Of a stretch of 64,000 nt of DNA, positions 1 through 13,700 are shown in pieces. The notes beneath the pieces are model-generated. The model was not told the DNA's origin. It saw only the letters and a program-made list of their open reading frames with translations, and ran no database searches. Both the position numbers and the translations under genes were made by a program. The DNA lies in contig CM019708.1 in the NCBI GenBank assembly GCA_009760885.1, positions 19,339,189-19,403,188 of the forward strand, written 5' to 3'. The DNA is from Achatina immaculata (Eukaryota; Mollusca; Gastropoda; Stylommatophora; Achatinidae). The stretch's first letter is position 1, and each line of letters begins with the position of its first letter.

Positions 1-922
1 CTGGCGCTGTGGCACGGATAGAAAGGCGCACGTGTCTAGCCACTGGTTTACGGTTATTTTGGCCATTGGATTATTTGTGTTCTTCACTGCCTTGTGTCAC
101 GGCTCTTCTTGTGGTTATTATTTTATCAAGTCTGCAGGTTTAGCTACAGCATTCGACGTCGACATTTCGCAGAAGCAGCGAATACTGAGTTTTGCTACAA
201 CAGCCTGCATTTCCCACGTGGATTTATTTTCCTGTGTTTCGTCTTCGTAAAAAAAGAGGTTACCACGTTTTGCAGATACGGGCACTCTTGTATTGCTCCT
301 GCTCGTAACAGCCACGTCATTATCGACTGGTATTGTTGCACATGTTATTGTCGAACAGTCACACGTTGCAGTGATGTCATCTCCTTGTATTCTGAGTCTA
401 CCTATTCCTGAGGGGGAAGGGAGGGGGGCGGTGGTCGGCTCTCTTGTTACCTGACTACCTCGTGATGGCTGAAGAATCCTTGCTGAAGTGTACCTGCACC
501 GAGTGGGCCAATCCCTGGCTCTCTTATTGCCTGTATCGAGAGGCTGCCAATCCCTAGTTTTCTTGCTGTCTGTGCGAGAGGGGGCCAATCCCTGGCTGTC
601 TTGCTATCTGAAAGAGAGGGTCAATCCCTGTGTGGTAATAGGTATTTCTTACTAGATTGATGAAATTTATTATTTAATTCCTTTATTTTGTCTGGCCGTC
701 GTTGGTGACTGGATGCCTCCTCGCTGCCGCTATCCTGTTTGCTGTCTGCCCCGTCTGGGTGGAACTGTCTTCTTGGGCTCTAACGTTCCTGCTTCAACAA
801 CCTGGCTGTGGTTGAATGATGGCTGTCCTGCTCAGGTTGATGTTATCACTCTCTAGTTGCTGTCCGCCATGTCAAGCTAATCATGCCTGTGAAGTCTCTC
901 CTTCATCTGAGCTGAGGTTTTC
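1..922. other. No gene recognised; imperfect repeat at 500-640
   Basis: Short open frames here show no domain or known motif. At about 500-640 the phrase CCAATCCCTGG/TCAATCCCTG recurs three or four times, each time followed by a T-rich CTTGCTATCTG-like stretch, a decayed minisatellite of about 45 bp. Confidence 0.4.
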
Positions 923-979
923 CTATTTAGAAAATATGTCGTCACCTTTCAGTGCTTTGACTTTACAAGCACTAATATG

Positions 980-1215
980 AACATTCAATGAGAAGAGGGG
1001 CATTGAAAATATTATAACAACAGGAGAAATAGAGGGAGGAAGATCCATAGGAAGACCGAGAGAACTGATACTGAACAGTCTGACGGGATGGTGTGAGAGG
1101 AGATCACCAACTGAACTGATGGCCTGAATGAAGTATCGGGTACTCTGGAAAAGCATAATAGCCAACGCCAGTCGGCACGGCACAAGATGATGATGATGAT
1201 GATGATGAACATTTA
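980..1215 (+). mobile_element. RTE-like LINE 3' end, family with ATG-repeat tail
   Basis: The + strand reads [18 protein letters not shown], then [40 protein letters not shown], the C-terminus of an endonuclease/reverse transcriptase polyprotein. It ends in (GAT)n. The same family sits reversed at 27234-27710 and 57548-57970. The in-frame stop shows it is dead. Confidence 0.75.
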
Positions 1216-1502
1216 TCGTTATATGAACATTTATTGCTTTGTGGTGTTTTGGCAGTATATTTTTTGTTTTCAACATTATTATGGATAACTTGTTTTTTTA
1301 ATTATTTTGAAAAGCCATTATAATGATCTTCTTCTTCTTTTTCTTCTTCAGGTTTCCGAGCCATTAAGCTGTACTGATTACTTTGTTAATTATTTTCATA
1401 GCGCCCTATTTTGACAAAACATCCAAACCCTAGCGTTGTGTTCTAGCGGCATGGTTTTCTAGAGTTAAGAGCCGTATAATACGGATAATGGACACTAACA
1501 GC

Positions 1503-3411
1503 CTTTCTGTATAGTTTGTAATGTGTAACGTTTTAAAGCAGAACATGAAAAAATAGTGTTGTAGTGGTGATAGAAACAGAAACTAATTTTGAAAAATAGA
1601 CTTTAGGGATGGATAATTCTTTTGAAATCACAGTCCAGGAATGATAACATAAGACGCATGTCAGACAATGCTCTCATTTCCTTGTATGACGCCTGTCAAA
1701 TCTCCCTATCTTTATAACTGACAGTTTCCGCACTCAAAAGTTGGTTGAAGAGTCTCTGACGCTTAAAAATAGCCATGTTTGCTTGGAAAAACTCGATAAA
1801 CAGTTTACGCATTGTTTTTAGCTCTTCTTTAATTTTATTGTAAAATTAAACTCACAATTTTTTTTTCAACAAAATATTTGGTAGTTTGAGACAATATTTT
1901 TTTTACAGTTCCTGTGTTCTTTCCAGTAACATTTATATGTTCTTCGGTTCGTTTCACTGATCTATGTGATGTTTTTTTATCCACTTCTCAGTTTTGTGTA
2001 ATGTTTTTGTTCATTTCATTGTTTTGTGTGATATATTCCAGTTCATTTCATTGCTTTTTATAATATTTTCCCGTTCATTTCATTGTTTTGTGTAATGTTT
2101 TTCAGTTCAGTTCATTGTTTTGTATGATGCTTTGCTTTTCCAGTTCATTTAACTGTTTTGTGTGATCTCTTCCAATTCATTTCATTGTTTGTATGATGTT
2201 TTCCAGTTCTTTAAGTGTTTTGTGTGATATTTACCATTTCATTTCACTGTTTTGTGTGTTTTCTGGTTCACTCGGCTGTTTTGTGTAATATTTTCCATTT
2301 CACTTCACTGTTTAATTGTTCTTTATACCCATATGTTTCTTCTTCTTCCCTGCTTACAAGTACACTAACGTTTTAAACATCCTGGTAAATCCTTTAGAAC
2401 TAGGCTGCATACACAACCATTAAATGACTGCACAATCAAACTATTAATAACAACTTTTCTGTATAGTTTGTAATGTGTAACGTTTTAAAGCAGAACATGA
2501 AAAAATAGTGTTGTAGTGGTGATAGAAACAGAAACTAATTTTGAAAAATAGACTTTAGGGATGGATAATTCTTTTGAAATCACAGTCCAGGAATGATAAC
2601 ATAAGACTCATGTCAGACAATGCTCTCATTTCCTTGTATGACGCCTGTCAACTCCCTATCTTTATAACTGACAGTTTCCGCACTCAAAAGTTGGTTGAAG
2701 AGTCTCTGACGCTTAAAAATAGCCATGTTTGCTTGCGAAAAACTCGATAAACAGTTTACGCATTGTTTTTAGCTCTTCTTTAATTTTATTGTAAAATTAA
2801 ACTCACAATTTTTTTTTCAAAAAAATATTTGGTAGTTTGAGACAGTATTTTTTGTTGGCAGTTCCTGTGTTCTTTCCAGTAACATTTATATGTTCTTCGG
2901 TTCGTTTCACTGATCTATGTGATGTTTTTTTATCCACTTCTCAGTTTTGTGTAATGTTTTTGTTCATTTCATTGTTTTGTGTGATATATTCCAGTTCATT
3001 TCATTGCTTTTTATAATATTTTCCCGTTCATTTCATTGTTTTATGTAATGTTTTTCAGTTCAGTTCATTGTTTTGTATGATGCTTTGCTTTTCCAGTTCA
3101 TTTAACTGTTTTGTGTGATCTCTTCCAATTCATTTCATTGTTTGTATGATGTTTTCCAGTTCTTTTAAGTGTTTTGTGTGATATTTACCATTTCATTTCA
3201 CTGTTTTGTGTGTTTTCTGGTTCACTCGGCTGTTTTGTGTAATATTTTCCATTTCACTTCACTGTTTAATTGTTCTTTATACCCATATGTTTCTTCTTCT
3301 TCCCTGCTTACAAGTACACTAACGTTTTAAACATCCTGGTAAATCCTTTAGAACTAGGCTGCATACACAACCATTAAATGACTGCACAATCAAACTATTA
3401 ATAACAACTTT
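1503..3411. repeat. Tandem duplication of a block of about 950 bp
   Basis: The sequence beginning TCTGTATAGTTTGTAATGTG at about 1507 restarts at about 2457 and runs nearly identically for about 950 bases, to AATAACAACTTTT at about 3411. Differences are a few substitutions and small indels. Inside each copy a 30-40 bp T-rich minisatellite (GTTCATTTCATTGTTTTGTG) repeats about ten times. Confidence 0.85.
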
Positions 3412-4200
3412 TTTACTGGTTGTTTTCCATGAGATGGTTCATGTTTTTAGCCAGCTGAACAGTTTGGGAACCGAAAAGTGTTACAGTAAACTACTTTAGT
3501 TAGCCTGGAAAAATTATAGGCGAAACACTTTATAAGTATGAGAAAGACAAGCAAAATTTTGTGAATCAAACCCATGACTCCAGTATGAGACCAACCGGCC
3601 TAGGCACAACAGGACAACATGACGTCTCACTATTGACCCTGCCAGTAAGTATTTCTCACTAGATGCTCGATATGCCTAGTGTTTAATGCGTGTCTGAAAC
3701 CGTGACACACTAAACTGAAACTATGCGTGGCGCAGAAATTCACTTACTAGAAACCACTATCTCTCACCTATTGACTTACCACACAAACGCACACACACAC
3801 ATTCTCTTACAAATATATAGTACATAGAGGACAACAATAATAATAGTTAACAACTGAACCACAGCAACGATAGAATCATTTTGACTTTTTTTTTCATAGC
3901 AGTAACACCAAACAGGACCATTATGGTGAAGCTTATTATCTGCAAGAAACATGGAGAAAATTATTATTATTTTGCTGTTGATTATATTTTGTTTCAAAGT
4001 GAACTGCTCTACGCTACAACGTGTAATAAGAGAATACAGCAGAAACAGCTTATGTGTAAATTTTTTAATGAAATTGAACTCCTCGCCTTAGACATATGCC
4101 TATGGCCCACACATCATTTGCATGGATGAGGAAATTGTTGTTTTTCATTAAGAAACAACTGAGCTCAGCTTAACCATTATAAATTGTATTTTTGACGTCT
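3412..4200. other. No gene recognised
   Basis: AT-rich sequence. Around 3565-3660 is a block (CAAACCCATGACTCCAGTATGAG) that could be the B-box side of a reversed tRNA-derived SINE, but it is too decayed to call. Confidence 0.3.
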
Positions 4201-4204
4201 ACTC

Positions 4205-4545
4205 ATATAATAACACCATCCCCAAGCGAGGGCGTCACAGGTGGCGGGTGGTGAAAGTCCTCCAGACATGGAGGATCCCTCCGAATAAGATTTTACCCAA
4301 ATAAGCAAGCGCGGACCAACGGCGGTACTCTCAGAGAGCGTGGTTGGGAAGCAGGTTGCACTAGTACTACTATAAAGTGCCTCATGTGCTCAGTGAAGGG
4401 AATACCAGGCGGGTAAGAGGCGCCTTAAAACCTCTCGCTCCCGCTGCCTTGCGGGTAGGACAGGGAGTCCAAAAGGCTAGCGGAGAGTCCGTACACAAAC
4501 AGGCAGAAGGCAACGGGAAACCACTGTTGTAGCTGCCAAAAATAG
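4205..4545 (+). mobile_element. Possible 5' region of an RTE-type LINE
   Basis: A GC-richer island, unlike its surroundings, containing GGCGGGTAAGAGGCGCC and GGCAACGGGAAACCACTG. The GGCAA-GG-AACCACT motif resembles sequence found before the ORF of RTE elements such as BovB; this comparison is from memory. It ends about 160 bases before exon 1 of copy 1, so it could sit in the promoter area. Confidence 0.4.
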
Positions 4546-4606
4546 TTATTCTTATACACAATACTAGATTCATCATATAGTAACATGTTTTACAGTACTT
4601 GTGGCG

Positions 4607-4613
4607 TATAAAT
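4607..4613 (+). promoter_or_regulatory. TATA box of copy 1
   Basis: TATAAAT lies 99 bases before the ATG. The flanking ACAGTACTTGTGGCG is closely matched upstream of copy 2 (GCAGTATCTGTGTCG), so the element appears conserved between paralogues. Confidence 0.6.
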
Positions 4614-4705
4614 TCAGTAGTATGATCATGCTTGCCTCGTAACAACAGCTGGACTTGGCGACAGATATCACGCTTGCCTCGATAACAGCGGCGCTGCCGG
4701 GAGAA

Positions 4706-4748
4706 ATGCTGACAGTTGTGTTTCTGCTGGCTTCTTTAGTGGCATTTG
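4706..4748 (+). CDS. Copy 1 exon 1: signal peptide
   Basis: ATG at 4706 opens [14 protein letters not shown], a typical secretion signal, and the exon closes on G before GTAACG (phase 1). A purine at -3 supports this start. Copy 2 has the same 43-nt exon with a similar peptide, and a TATA box lies 99 bases upstream. Confidence 0.85.
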
Positions 4749-7700
4749 GTAACGTAGTTTCAATTATGAAAACCATCGGAAAATAGTAATAACAATAATA
4801 ATAATGGTTCACAACATTGTCGTTTATAACTGCGCTGAACGTAAACGATAACATGTAGGTAATTATCAACGAAATAAAAGATATGGCTGGTTGACCGTGT
4901 CTCTACAAATAGAAAGAAGACGCGGTCCGACAGATAGCCACCTACCCATAGCTGACATACTAGCGGCCGGGCTGGCGAATCATAACTGACCAAGACCCTG
5001 CCCTACTTCCACGTTAATGCTCTTAATTTTAGGTTTCGTCTGGACTAACGCCTTAGTCTCCCCTGCTTGCTACCTCCACCCGGAGATTAAAAAATTAGCC
5101 GACATAAATAGCTCCCAATCTGACACGATGGTGTGTCTGCTTTCACCGCTTCGGCTGAAATACTCAAGTTTTCCGTTCCAGAGACATAGAAGAAGACGAA
5201 GATCTCTATAGGTAACGTTGTGTTAATAGAAGACGAAGATCTCTACAGATAACTTGTGCTAATAGAAGACGAAGATCTCTACAGATAACTTGTGCTAATA
5301 GAAGACGAAGATCTCTACAGATAACGTTGTGCTAATAGGAGACGAAAATCTCTACAGATAACGTTGTGCTAATAGGATCAACTTATAAATATCATTACTC
5401 ATCCTCAGACTGTTATAATATATTCCGTATTTATAAAATCTAAGACGTTTTAATCATCGAAACAGCCGGGCTGGTTTTCTCGTATCTCAGCACATAATCA
5501 CCGCTCTTCAGAAATGGCCAATACTCATCAAAGTCATATCATGGTTATAACTAAGGGTTTGCAAAATGCTACACTCAGACTTTGTGCCGCATGCAGAAGA
5601 TGAGAACCACCGATGCTGAGAACTTGCAATGATTTGTTTCTGGGAGAGTTTGAATCAGTTTAAATAAATAATAATGAAGGTCTGAGAGAAAAAGCACGGA
5701 AATTTTCTAAGATATTAGACATTTAAATGTTCAGTCTTGGCCTGGTTGTCCCGACTGTTTTCCACATTTTCAAACCGAAGAGAAAGTGGATGACATAATA
5801 ATAACAGAGCTGATATAACCCCTTTAAAACATTTTAATTCTTCAGCATTTCCCCTTAATCTAAGGAAACACGGGCACTAAGCAACTTCGAATGAGAAGCA
5901 TACTTAGACCTGGAGTAGTTATACTTTTAAAGTTAAGGTCTTTTAAAGTTAAGGTCTTTTAAAGTTAAGGTCTTTTAAAGTTAAGGTCTTTTAACGTTAA
6001 GGTCTTTTAAAGTTAAGGTCTCAGGGCACTCTGAATATTCAATCAAGCGTTCAAAAAAATAAGGAAGAAAAATGACAGATAAAAAAGTTGAGGGTTTTGA
6101 AGGTTGTATTCCCTGCTGCAAGGAAGCATCACATTTCATGAAGTTAACAAAAATATCTGGCACGACCCTGGACTATGTAAATCTGGCATGGAAGTTTATA
6201 ATGGTTGTCATGTGGGATAATTAGTATTCATTTTCATAACTATAATGATAGTGATGATAATGATGATAATGATGGTGGTAATGAGATTTCAGTGTTTGTC
6301 ACCTCCGTAATCATTTTGATCATCGTCATTTGTAAAAAGATTTTGATGATCTTTTAAACGATTTTTAAAACTGCCTCGGCTCTGCCACTATCATATCTTT
6401 TTCATCAGCAATAAGAACTGGAACTGAAACTATGTCATGTCACTCATCGCCGTTCTCGCTGCACGAAATACAATAAAATCTTCTTAATTCTTCCAGCACG
6501 AGGAAACTTAAGAATCTTCCCCAGACAGTACGGCCAAATCTTGAACATCACCTGCGTGTATGAAACTACAACGGTAAACGACCTTGAGTTTATTATAAGT
6601 CTCACCATTGTCAGGTGAGCCATGTTCCAGAAGGGAATTGTTATTTTACTTTATTTCTTCACCTTTATTTTTGTCTCAGTTTTGTACGAGTATGTTAGAC
6701 AATATCAAGAGATCTTGATATTACATTTTTCTTTAAGTTATGGCAAAATGCACATCTGGATTCTCTATGAACTGTTTAAATGTCTTAAATTTTCAAACAG
6801 AAAAAGTAAACTATTTTAGCTGAGTGGTTAGGCGCACGGTTCACTAATCTGGTGGTACCGGGTTCAGTCCCAGCAGTGAGATTTTTTTCTGGTACCCACC
6901 AATACGGCCCCAGGGTCGACCCAGCCTCTGAAAATGGGTACCAGAAAAATCTGGGAAGGTAAAGCGTCCAGGCGTGACACTGACCACATCAAACTTTCAT
7001 GTACCGAAGATCATGGAAAATACGGGTCTAACACCGTATTCCCCTTTATGCCTTAATGGCACGGAAACGGGATTTTACCTTTTACCTTTTACCTTTTACC
7101 TATACATACAATCACATGGCTTTTTTCTATAGTCAGAAATTTGTTATTTTGAACTGTTATAACTGAGGAAAATAAGCGCCCATTGTTTCACAACTAGCAA
7201 AAACATCCTGAGCCAGATTTTCTTTTTTATTATAAAACATGTTGGGTCATGAATGCTTGTGGTAGATTAAGAGCTATAATTGCAAGTTTTTATAATTGCA
7301 ATTTTTGTTATAACTGCAAGTTATTTTACTGGCTGGGCTGGTTGTTTTATTACTCACAAGACAAGACACATTTTTGAGAAAAGATTGAACCCGCCAGATC
7401 TCATATGGCAGTATAAAGCGTATAATAAGGTGACTGAGAATAGAGATGAACTTTCTGTTAAGGGGAATATTTTAAGTTCACTTCACTTTCAGTGAATTAG
7501 CGTGTGTAGTAGAAGAGAATGTTTTGCTGAACTCTTCATCTTGTGCTGATGTCACTGGCTGACATATGTGGCTCTACAGATTCTCTATCCTTTCAGCATG
7601 TCTCACAGTTTTATGGCAGTCTACTTTATTCTTCCTCTTCTACCGTGAAGTGTCGAGGGGAGACGCAATTGACCTTCTGGTGCCAAATGGGCGGCCTCAG

Positions 7701-10679
7701 TGGCGGTCACGCCATAATTAGCAATTTTATGACAATTCAAAGTTTCTTTTTAATGACATGAATCTACGCTCTTCTGCGCAAATGTCCTAGTGCTGCAGAA
7801 CCTTGGCCAGGGAAAAATGTTCTAGTACTGTAGAATTTTAGCCAGGGACAAATGTTCTAGTCCTGTAGAATTTTACCCAGGGATAAGTGTTATAGTGCTG
7901 TAGAATTTTGAATAAGTGTTCTAATGCTGTAGAATTTTAGCCAGAGATAAGTGTTATAGTGCTGTAGAATTGTAGCCAGGGATAAATGTTTTAGTGCTGT
8001 AGAATTTTAGCCAGAGATAAGTGTTATAGTGCTGTAGAATTTTAGCCAAAGATAAGTGTTATAGTGCTGTAGAATTGTAGCCAGGGATAAATGTTTTAGT
8101 GCTGTAGAATTTTAGCCAGGGATAAGTGTTCTAGTCCTGTAGAATTTTACCCAGGGATAAGTGTTCTAGTCCTGTAGAATTGTAGCCAGGGATAAGTGTT
8201 ATAGTGCTGTAGAATTTTAGCCAGGGATAAGTGTTATAGTGCTGTAGAATTTTAGCCAGGGATAAGTGTTCTAGTGCTGTAGAATTTTAGCCAGGGATAA
8301 GTGTTCTAGTCCTGTAGAATTTTAGCCAGGGATAAGTGTTATAGTGCTGTAGAATTTTAGCCAGGGATAGGTGTTACAGTGCTGTAGAATTTTAGCCAGG
8401 GATAAGTGTTATTGTGCTGTAGAATTTTAACCAGGGATAAGTGTTCTAGTCCTGAAGAATTTTAGCCAGGGATAAGTGTTATAGTGCTGTAGAATTTTAA
8501 CCAGGGATAAGTGTTCTAGTCCTGTAGAATTTTAGCCAGGAGTAAGTGTTATAGTGCTGTAGAATTTTAACCAGGGATAAGTGTTATAGTGCTGTAGAAT
8601 TGTAGCCAGGGATAAGTGTTCTAGTCCTGTAGAATTGTAGCCAGGGATAAGTGTTCTAGTCCTGTAGAATTGTAGCCAGGGATAAGTGTTCTAGTCCTGT
8701 AGAATTGTAGCCAGGGATAAGTGTTATAGTGCTGTAGAATTGTAGCCAGGGATAAGTGTTCTAGTCCTGTAGAATTGTAGCCAGGGATAAGTGTTATAGT
8801 GCTGTAGAATTTTATCCAGGGATAAGTGTTATAGTGCTGTAGAATTGTAGCCAGGGATAAGTGTTCTAGTCCTGTAGAATTTTATCCAGGGATAAGTGTT
8901 ATAGTGCTGTAGAATTGTAGCCAGGGATAAGTGTTCTAGTCCTGTAGAATTTTAGCCAGGAGTAAGTGTTTTAGTGCTGTAGAATTTTAGCCAGGGATAA
9001 GTGTTATAGTGCTGTAGAATTTTAGCCAGGGATAAGGGCTCTAGTGCTGGAGAACCTTGGCTTGACAAATTTTTTACTGCTGCTGAACCTTAGATAAAAA
9101 CAAGTATTCTAGTGAAGCTGAACCTTAGATAAAAACAAGTATTCTAGTGAAGCTGAACCTTAGATAAAAACAAGTTTTCTAGTGAAGCTGAACTTTAGAT
9201 AAAAACAAGTATTCTAGTGATTCTGAATCTTAAACAGGGATATATGTTTTAATGATGGTGAACAGTAGCCAGGAGCAAGTGTTCTAGTTCTGCAAGAACC
9301 TTAGACAGAGACAACTGTTCTGGTGATGCTGAAGCTTAGCCAGAGACAGGTGTTCTAGTGATGCTGAAGCTTAGCCAGAGACAAGTGTTCTAGTGATGCT
9401 GAAGCTTAGCCAGAGACAAGTGTTCTAGTGATGCTGAAGCTTAGCCAGAGACAAGTGAGAACACTGATAAGAAGACAAAAAAGTCGAAATGATTCTCCGA
9501 AACAAACTATAAAACAGATATAGGACATAGTAAACTGTACTTGCATTGAAATGGACCCAGGAACTTGTAACAAAATTACGGGGGAGCCAGAAAATTGACA
9601 TATTAGCTTGTTCTCATGATGTATATATTGTTTTTCTCATTAAAGCAATATATATATCTACAAGTGATGCTTAGCCAGAGACAAGCTTCAGCATCACTAG
9701 AACACTTGTCTCTGTCTAAGCTTCAGCATCACTAGAACACTTGTCTCTGTCTAAGCTTCAGCATCACTAGAACACTTGCCTCTGTCTAAACTTCAGCATC
9801 ACTAGAACACTTGTCTCTGTTTAAACTTCAACATCCTTAGAACACTTGTCTCTGGCTAAACTTCAGCATCACTAGAACATTTGTCTCTGTCTAAACTTCA
9901 GCATCCTTAAAACATCTGTCTCTGTCTAAACTTCAGTGTCACTAGAACACTTGTCTTTGTCTAAGCTTCAGCATCCTTAAAACACCTGTCTCTGGTTAAA
10001 CTTCAGTGTCACTAGAACACCTGTCTATGGCTAAGCTTCAGTATCACTAGAACACTTGTTTCTGACTAAATTTCAGTATCACTAGAACACTTGTCTCTGA
10101 CTAAATTTCAGTGTCACTAGAACACTTGTCTCTGGCTAAACTTTAGTGTCACTAGAACACTTGTCTCTGGCTAAACTTCAGTGTCACTAGAACACTTGTC
10201 TCTGGCTAAACTTCAGCATCACTAGAACACTTTTCTCTGGCTAAACTTCAATGTCACTAGAACATTTGACTAATTGCCCTAGTACAGCTGTGAATGCAAA
10301 AGTTCTGGCCAAGTTTTAGCACTTTCTCCATACATTCTGTGACTAAGGTTAAATGCTACGTTAATTCGCAAGAGTGTTTGGATCACAGTCACAGAGCAAA
10401 GCTGGAAACAGCCGTACCTAATAAAATGACAGAGATTCTACATAGTTTAACGACTTCTAAATTATGCTGCGGCTATGTGTTCATTCAAACATATTGTACA
10501 CTTTATCACTTTCTTTAAGTCATTACTCACACATAGCTCAGTCTTCGTTAATGTTCTTTAATTTCTTGTTTTAAGTTTTAGCTTATTAATAGCATAATGT
10601 GCATTTCTATCAGTTATTTATTTTAAATGGTGCATCTAAATATACAGAAAGTGTAAACAGAAAGTGACAGAAACAGTTT

Positions 10680-10714
<35 letters not shown>

Positions 10715-13700
10715 TATAGATTAACAACAACACAACAACAAAACATTACAGGTATGACTCTGCTGGCCAGTCTGTGGAAAATGATGCATACCTCAACACT
10801 CTCTCGACAATCAGAAATAACTTCACAGACGCAAGTGTATCGGGTGAAGTTGGCGATATTGTTGTAAGTCGTTCAGACTTTAATACATCGAAAGAAATAT
10901 GAGCATTGCTTGCTTGTTTATATATTTGCTCATGAGCACAGTCAGAATTTTTAGAAGAACATTAGTTACAGTCAACTTTACAGTCAAATTCTATATAAAT
11001 GTAATACCTTTCTTTTAAACATATTAATTCAAAGCTTAATTCATCACACGCTAAATGAAAAAAAAACCAACAGAATATTAAGAGCCAGAACGATTTTTAA
11101 ACGTAATATAATATGGTTTTGCGTGTGCATGTGCTGTTCCAAAATCAACCTCCGATTTTTTGACTGACAAAATAAGTCGCTTTCCATAGAGACAGTGTAT
11201 TTCCTGTAGCAGGCAGTAAAGTGTTTTCTCACTAAATGTCACAGACCTTTTTATACAATTACATAAGAGTAATGGCCGAGTAAATATAGAGCCTGCAATC
11301 GCTATTCCAGTCAGATATGATGTCCATGGTGTGATTCATTTTCTGCAAGCAGGAGGATACAGTGGTAATGAGATTCATCGTCGACTGTGTCCCGTATACG
11401 GTGATAACATTACGAGTGACATTTCCGTGAATTTTTTGTGCAGAAAAATGCAGGAATTGATGCACAGATGTGCATGGCGACGGAGGGAGGGAGGGAGGGA
11501 GGCTGAGGAGGAGGAACGACACTCGGTTATGTCGGTTAAGTCGACAAAGTCGTGGGCGAATAACGTCGTTTCAAGATTTAAGGTCTTTACGAGGAATTTC
11601 CTCAAATTTTGAGGACTCTGTTTCAGAATGTCACACAAAAAAAGATTGGGTTGCAAATAGGAAGTTATAGATGGAGTAAACAACTGGTTAGATACCCTGA
11701 GAGCGTTGTTCTTTGACGAGGAATTGCAAAAGCTGGTGTCGAGATAGGACAGCTGGTTGAATGTGAGGGACGACTAATAGAAAAAGTAATGCAGTAATAT
11801 ATGTTAGTTTTGCGTGTAATAAAATAAATGTAATAAAAATGTTCCTCTGTGTTCACCTTTTTAAAACCAGCTAATCAGAATTTGATTTTGGAATCGTATT
11901 CGCATATGTAACTTCCTGCCGGTTTTAATGTTGGCAAAGTTGTGGAATTATATTTGTTACTTCCCTTTCACTAATTAGGATTACATAGATAACATGAAAG
12001 TGAGAAATGAGATTAAATATGGCATATTGATACCAATCAAAACAGGTTGCAGGAGTGACAGAGTGATTAGAGCGCTGATCTGCTGAGCTGGTACCCGGGT
12101 GGACCATGTCTCAGGACAGAAGCTGGCTTCCCTCCTTCATAATGATGTGACTTAGAAATAAGAAGGCACTAACAATTTCACATTCTTACGGCATGGACAA
12201 GTCAAGGGATATTTTAAAAATAACTATTATATTCTATCGCACTTGGCAACAGAAGTAAACAAATTCGAGTATCATAATGTCTGTGTAGAGACTTCGCAAG
12301 TGCTATCTGAAATTTTAAAAATTAAATAAGCGATTAATATAAAATCTGCCAGGGACACTACTACAGACTGTGCGAAATTGCGTATTTTCATTGTTATTAT
12401 AGATTCCGGATAAATGTTTACGAAGAATTAGAAAAATATTTTGGCCAAACACCATAAGAAATAACATCTTGTTGTCAGAAATGCAGATGAAACCACTGAC
12501 AGCAATTATTGAGGAAAGACGCTGACGATGGTTGGGACATGTGCTCCGAATGACTGACAACTCACTACCAAAAATAGCACTAAGATGGACACCACAGGGG
12601 AACAGAAGTAAGGGTAGACCAAAAGAGACGTGGAGAAGAACAACAGAAAGGATGTTGAGCAATAGAGGGCTCACCTGGGCAAGAGCAGAAAAAAAGGCGA
12701 AGGATAGGCATTTATGGAAAACCCTTGCGGAAGCCCCATGTGCCCTGGGCACTTAAGGTTCAGAGAGAGAGAGAGAGAGATAGATTACGGAAGAAATGGG
12801 ACGATACAAACCAGGTCTTTTTAAAATCAAGTGCTTTTCTGCAGCATTGAACCCTGAAACCGCTAACGCAGTTTAAAAAACAGCAGCTTACATCGACACA
12901 TACCATATATTCTACTAGAGTATACAAACCGAGGATGGAAGATTTGAGACAGAAATAGAAAAAAAAAAGATTAAAAGTGGCAAAGCACACATTCAACGCC
13001 ATGAAGACGGCGCTGTTATCCAGGAATTTGCACATAAAAACAAAAATGAGATTTGTAAAATGCTGTATATAGTCTGCTTTATTCTATAAAACAAGAAACC
13101 TGTACTCTAAGTACACAGTCGGAGAGAAGGATTAGTGCAGCAGAAATGTGGGTCTGCAGAAAAGAAGGTCATGTGTAGAAGGAAAAGAATAAATTTACGC
13201 GTATTAGAAGGCCCTAAGTGAAACGTAAAGTTCTCAAAGACATAAGGATGAAGAAAACAAAATGATGTGGTCATATTAAAAGACATAATAACAATATACT
13301 GAAGGTCATACTAGAAGTAAAAGTGGAAGGGAAACGAGCGAGAGGTAGACAGAGATGTAGACTGGAACACAACATACGAGAGCGGACAGGACACAGCCTG
13401 GCGAGGGAGCGGGGATACTGGAGATTCATTACTGCCAACCTTCGTTCTGAAGACAGCACATGATGATGATGATGACATCAACACTCACTGTGGAAAGCAA
13501 ATTTATTCATTCAAAAAACATATCAATGTTCAAACGGTATGCCATATTAAAATGTTTACAGGATATGTAAGCAAACAGCCATGTGGGTTCTTCCTGAAGG
13601 GCATTTGGAAACACTGGACTTCCGCTTCAGAACAATCATCTTCTCTGTTATAATCACCTCTGCCATCTTCTTGTCACTCGCACCTGTAACAGTGTATTAA

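Noticed and set aside
118..588. 156-codon minus-strand frame
   Set aside because: Arg/Thr-rich without domain signature; part overlaps an imperfect tandem repeat.
6815..6885. tRNA gene
   Set aside because: A and B boxes are present but no closed cloverleaf, and the sequence continues into a SINE body found elsewhere.
7786..10270. CRISPR-like array
   Set aside because: Units are contiguous without unique spacers, and the context is a eukaryotic intron.
11259..11683. Overlapping frames of 87-102 codons on both strands
   Set aside because: Mutually exclusive, no domain, intron location, and no counterpart in copy 2.
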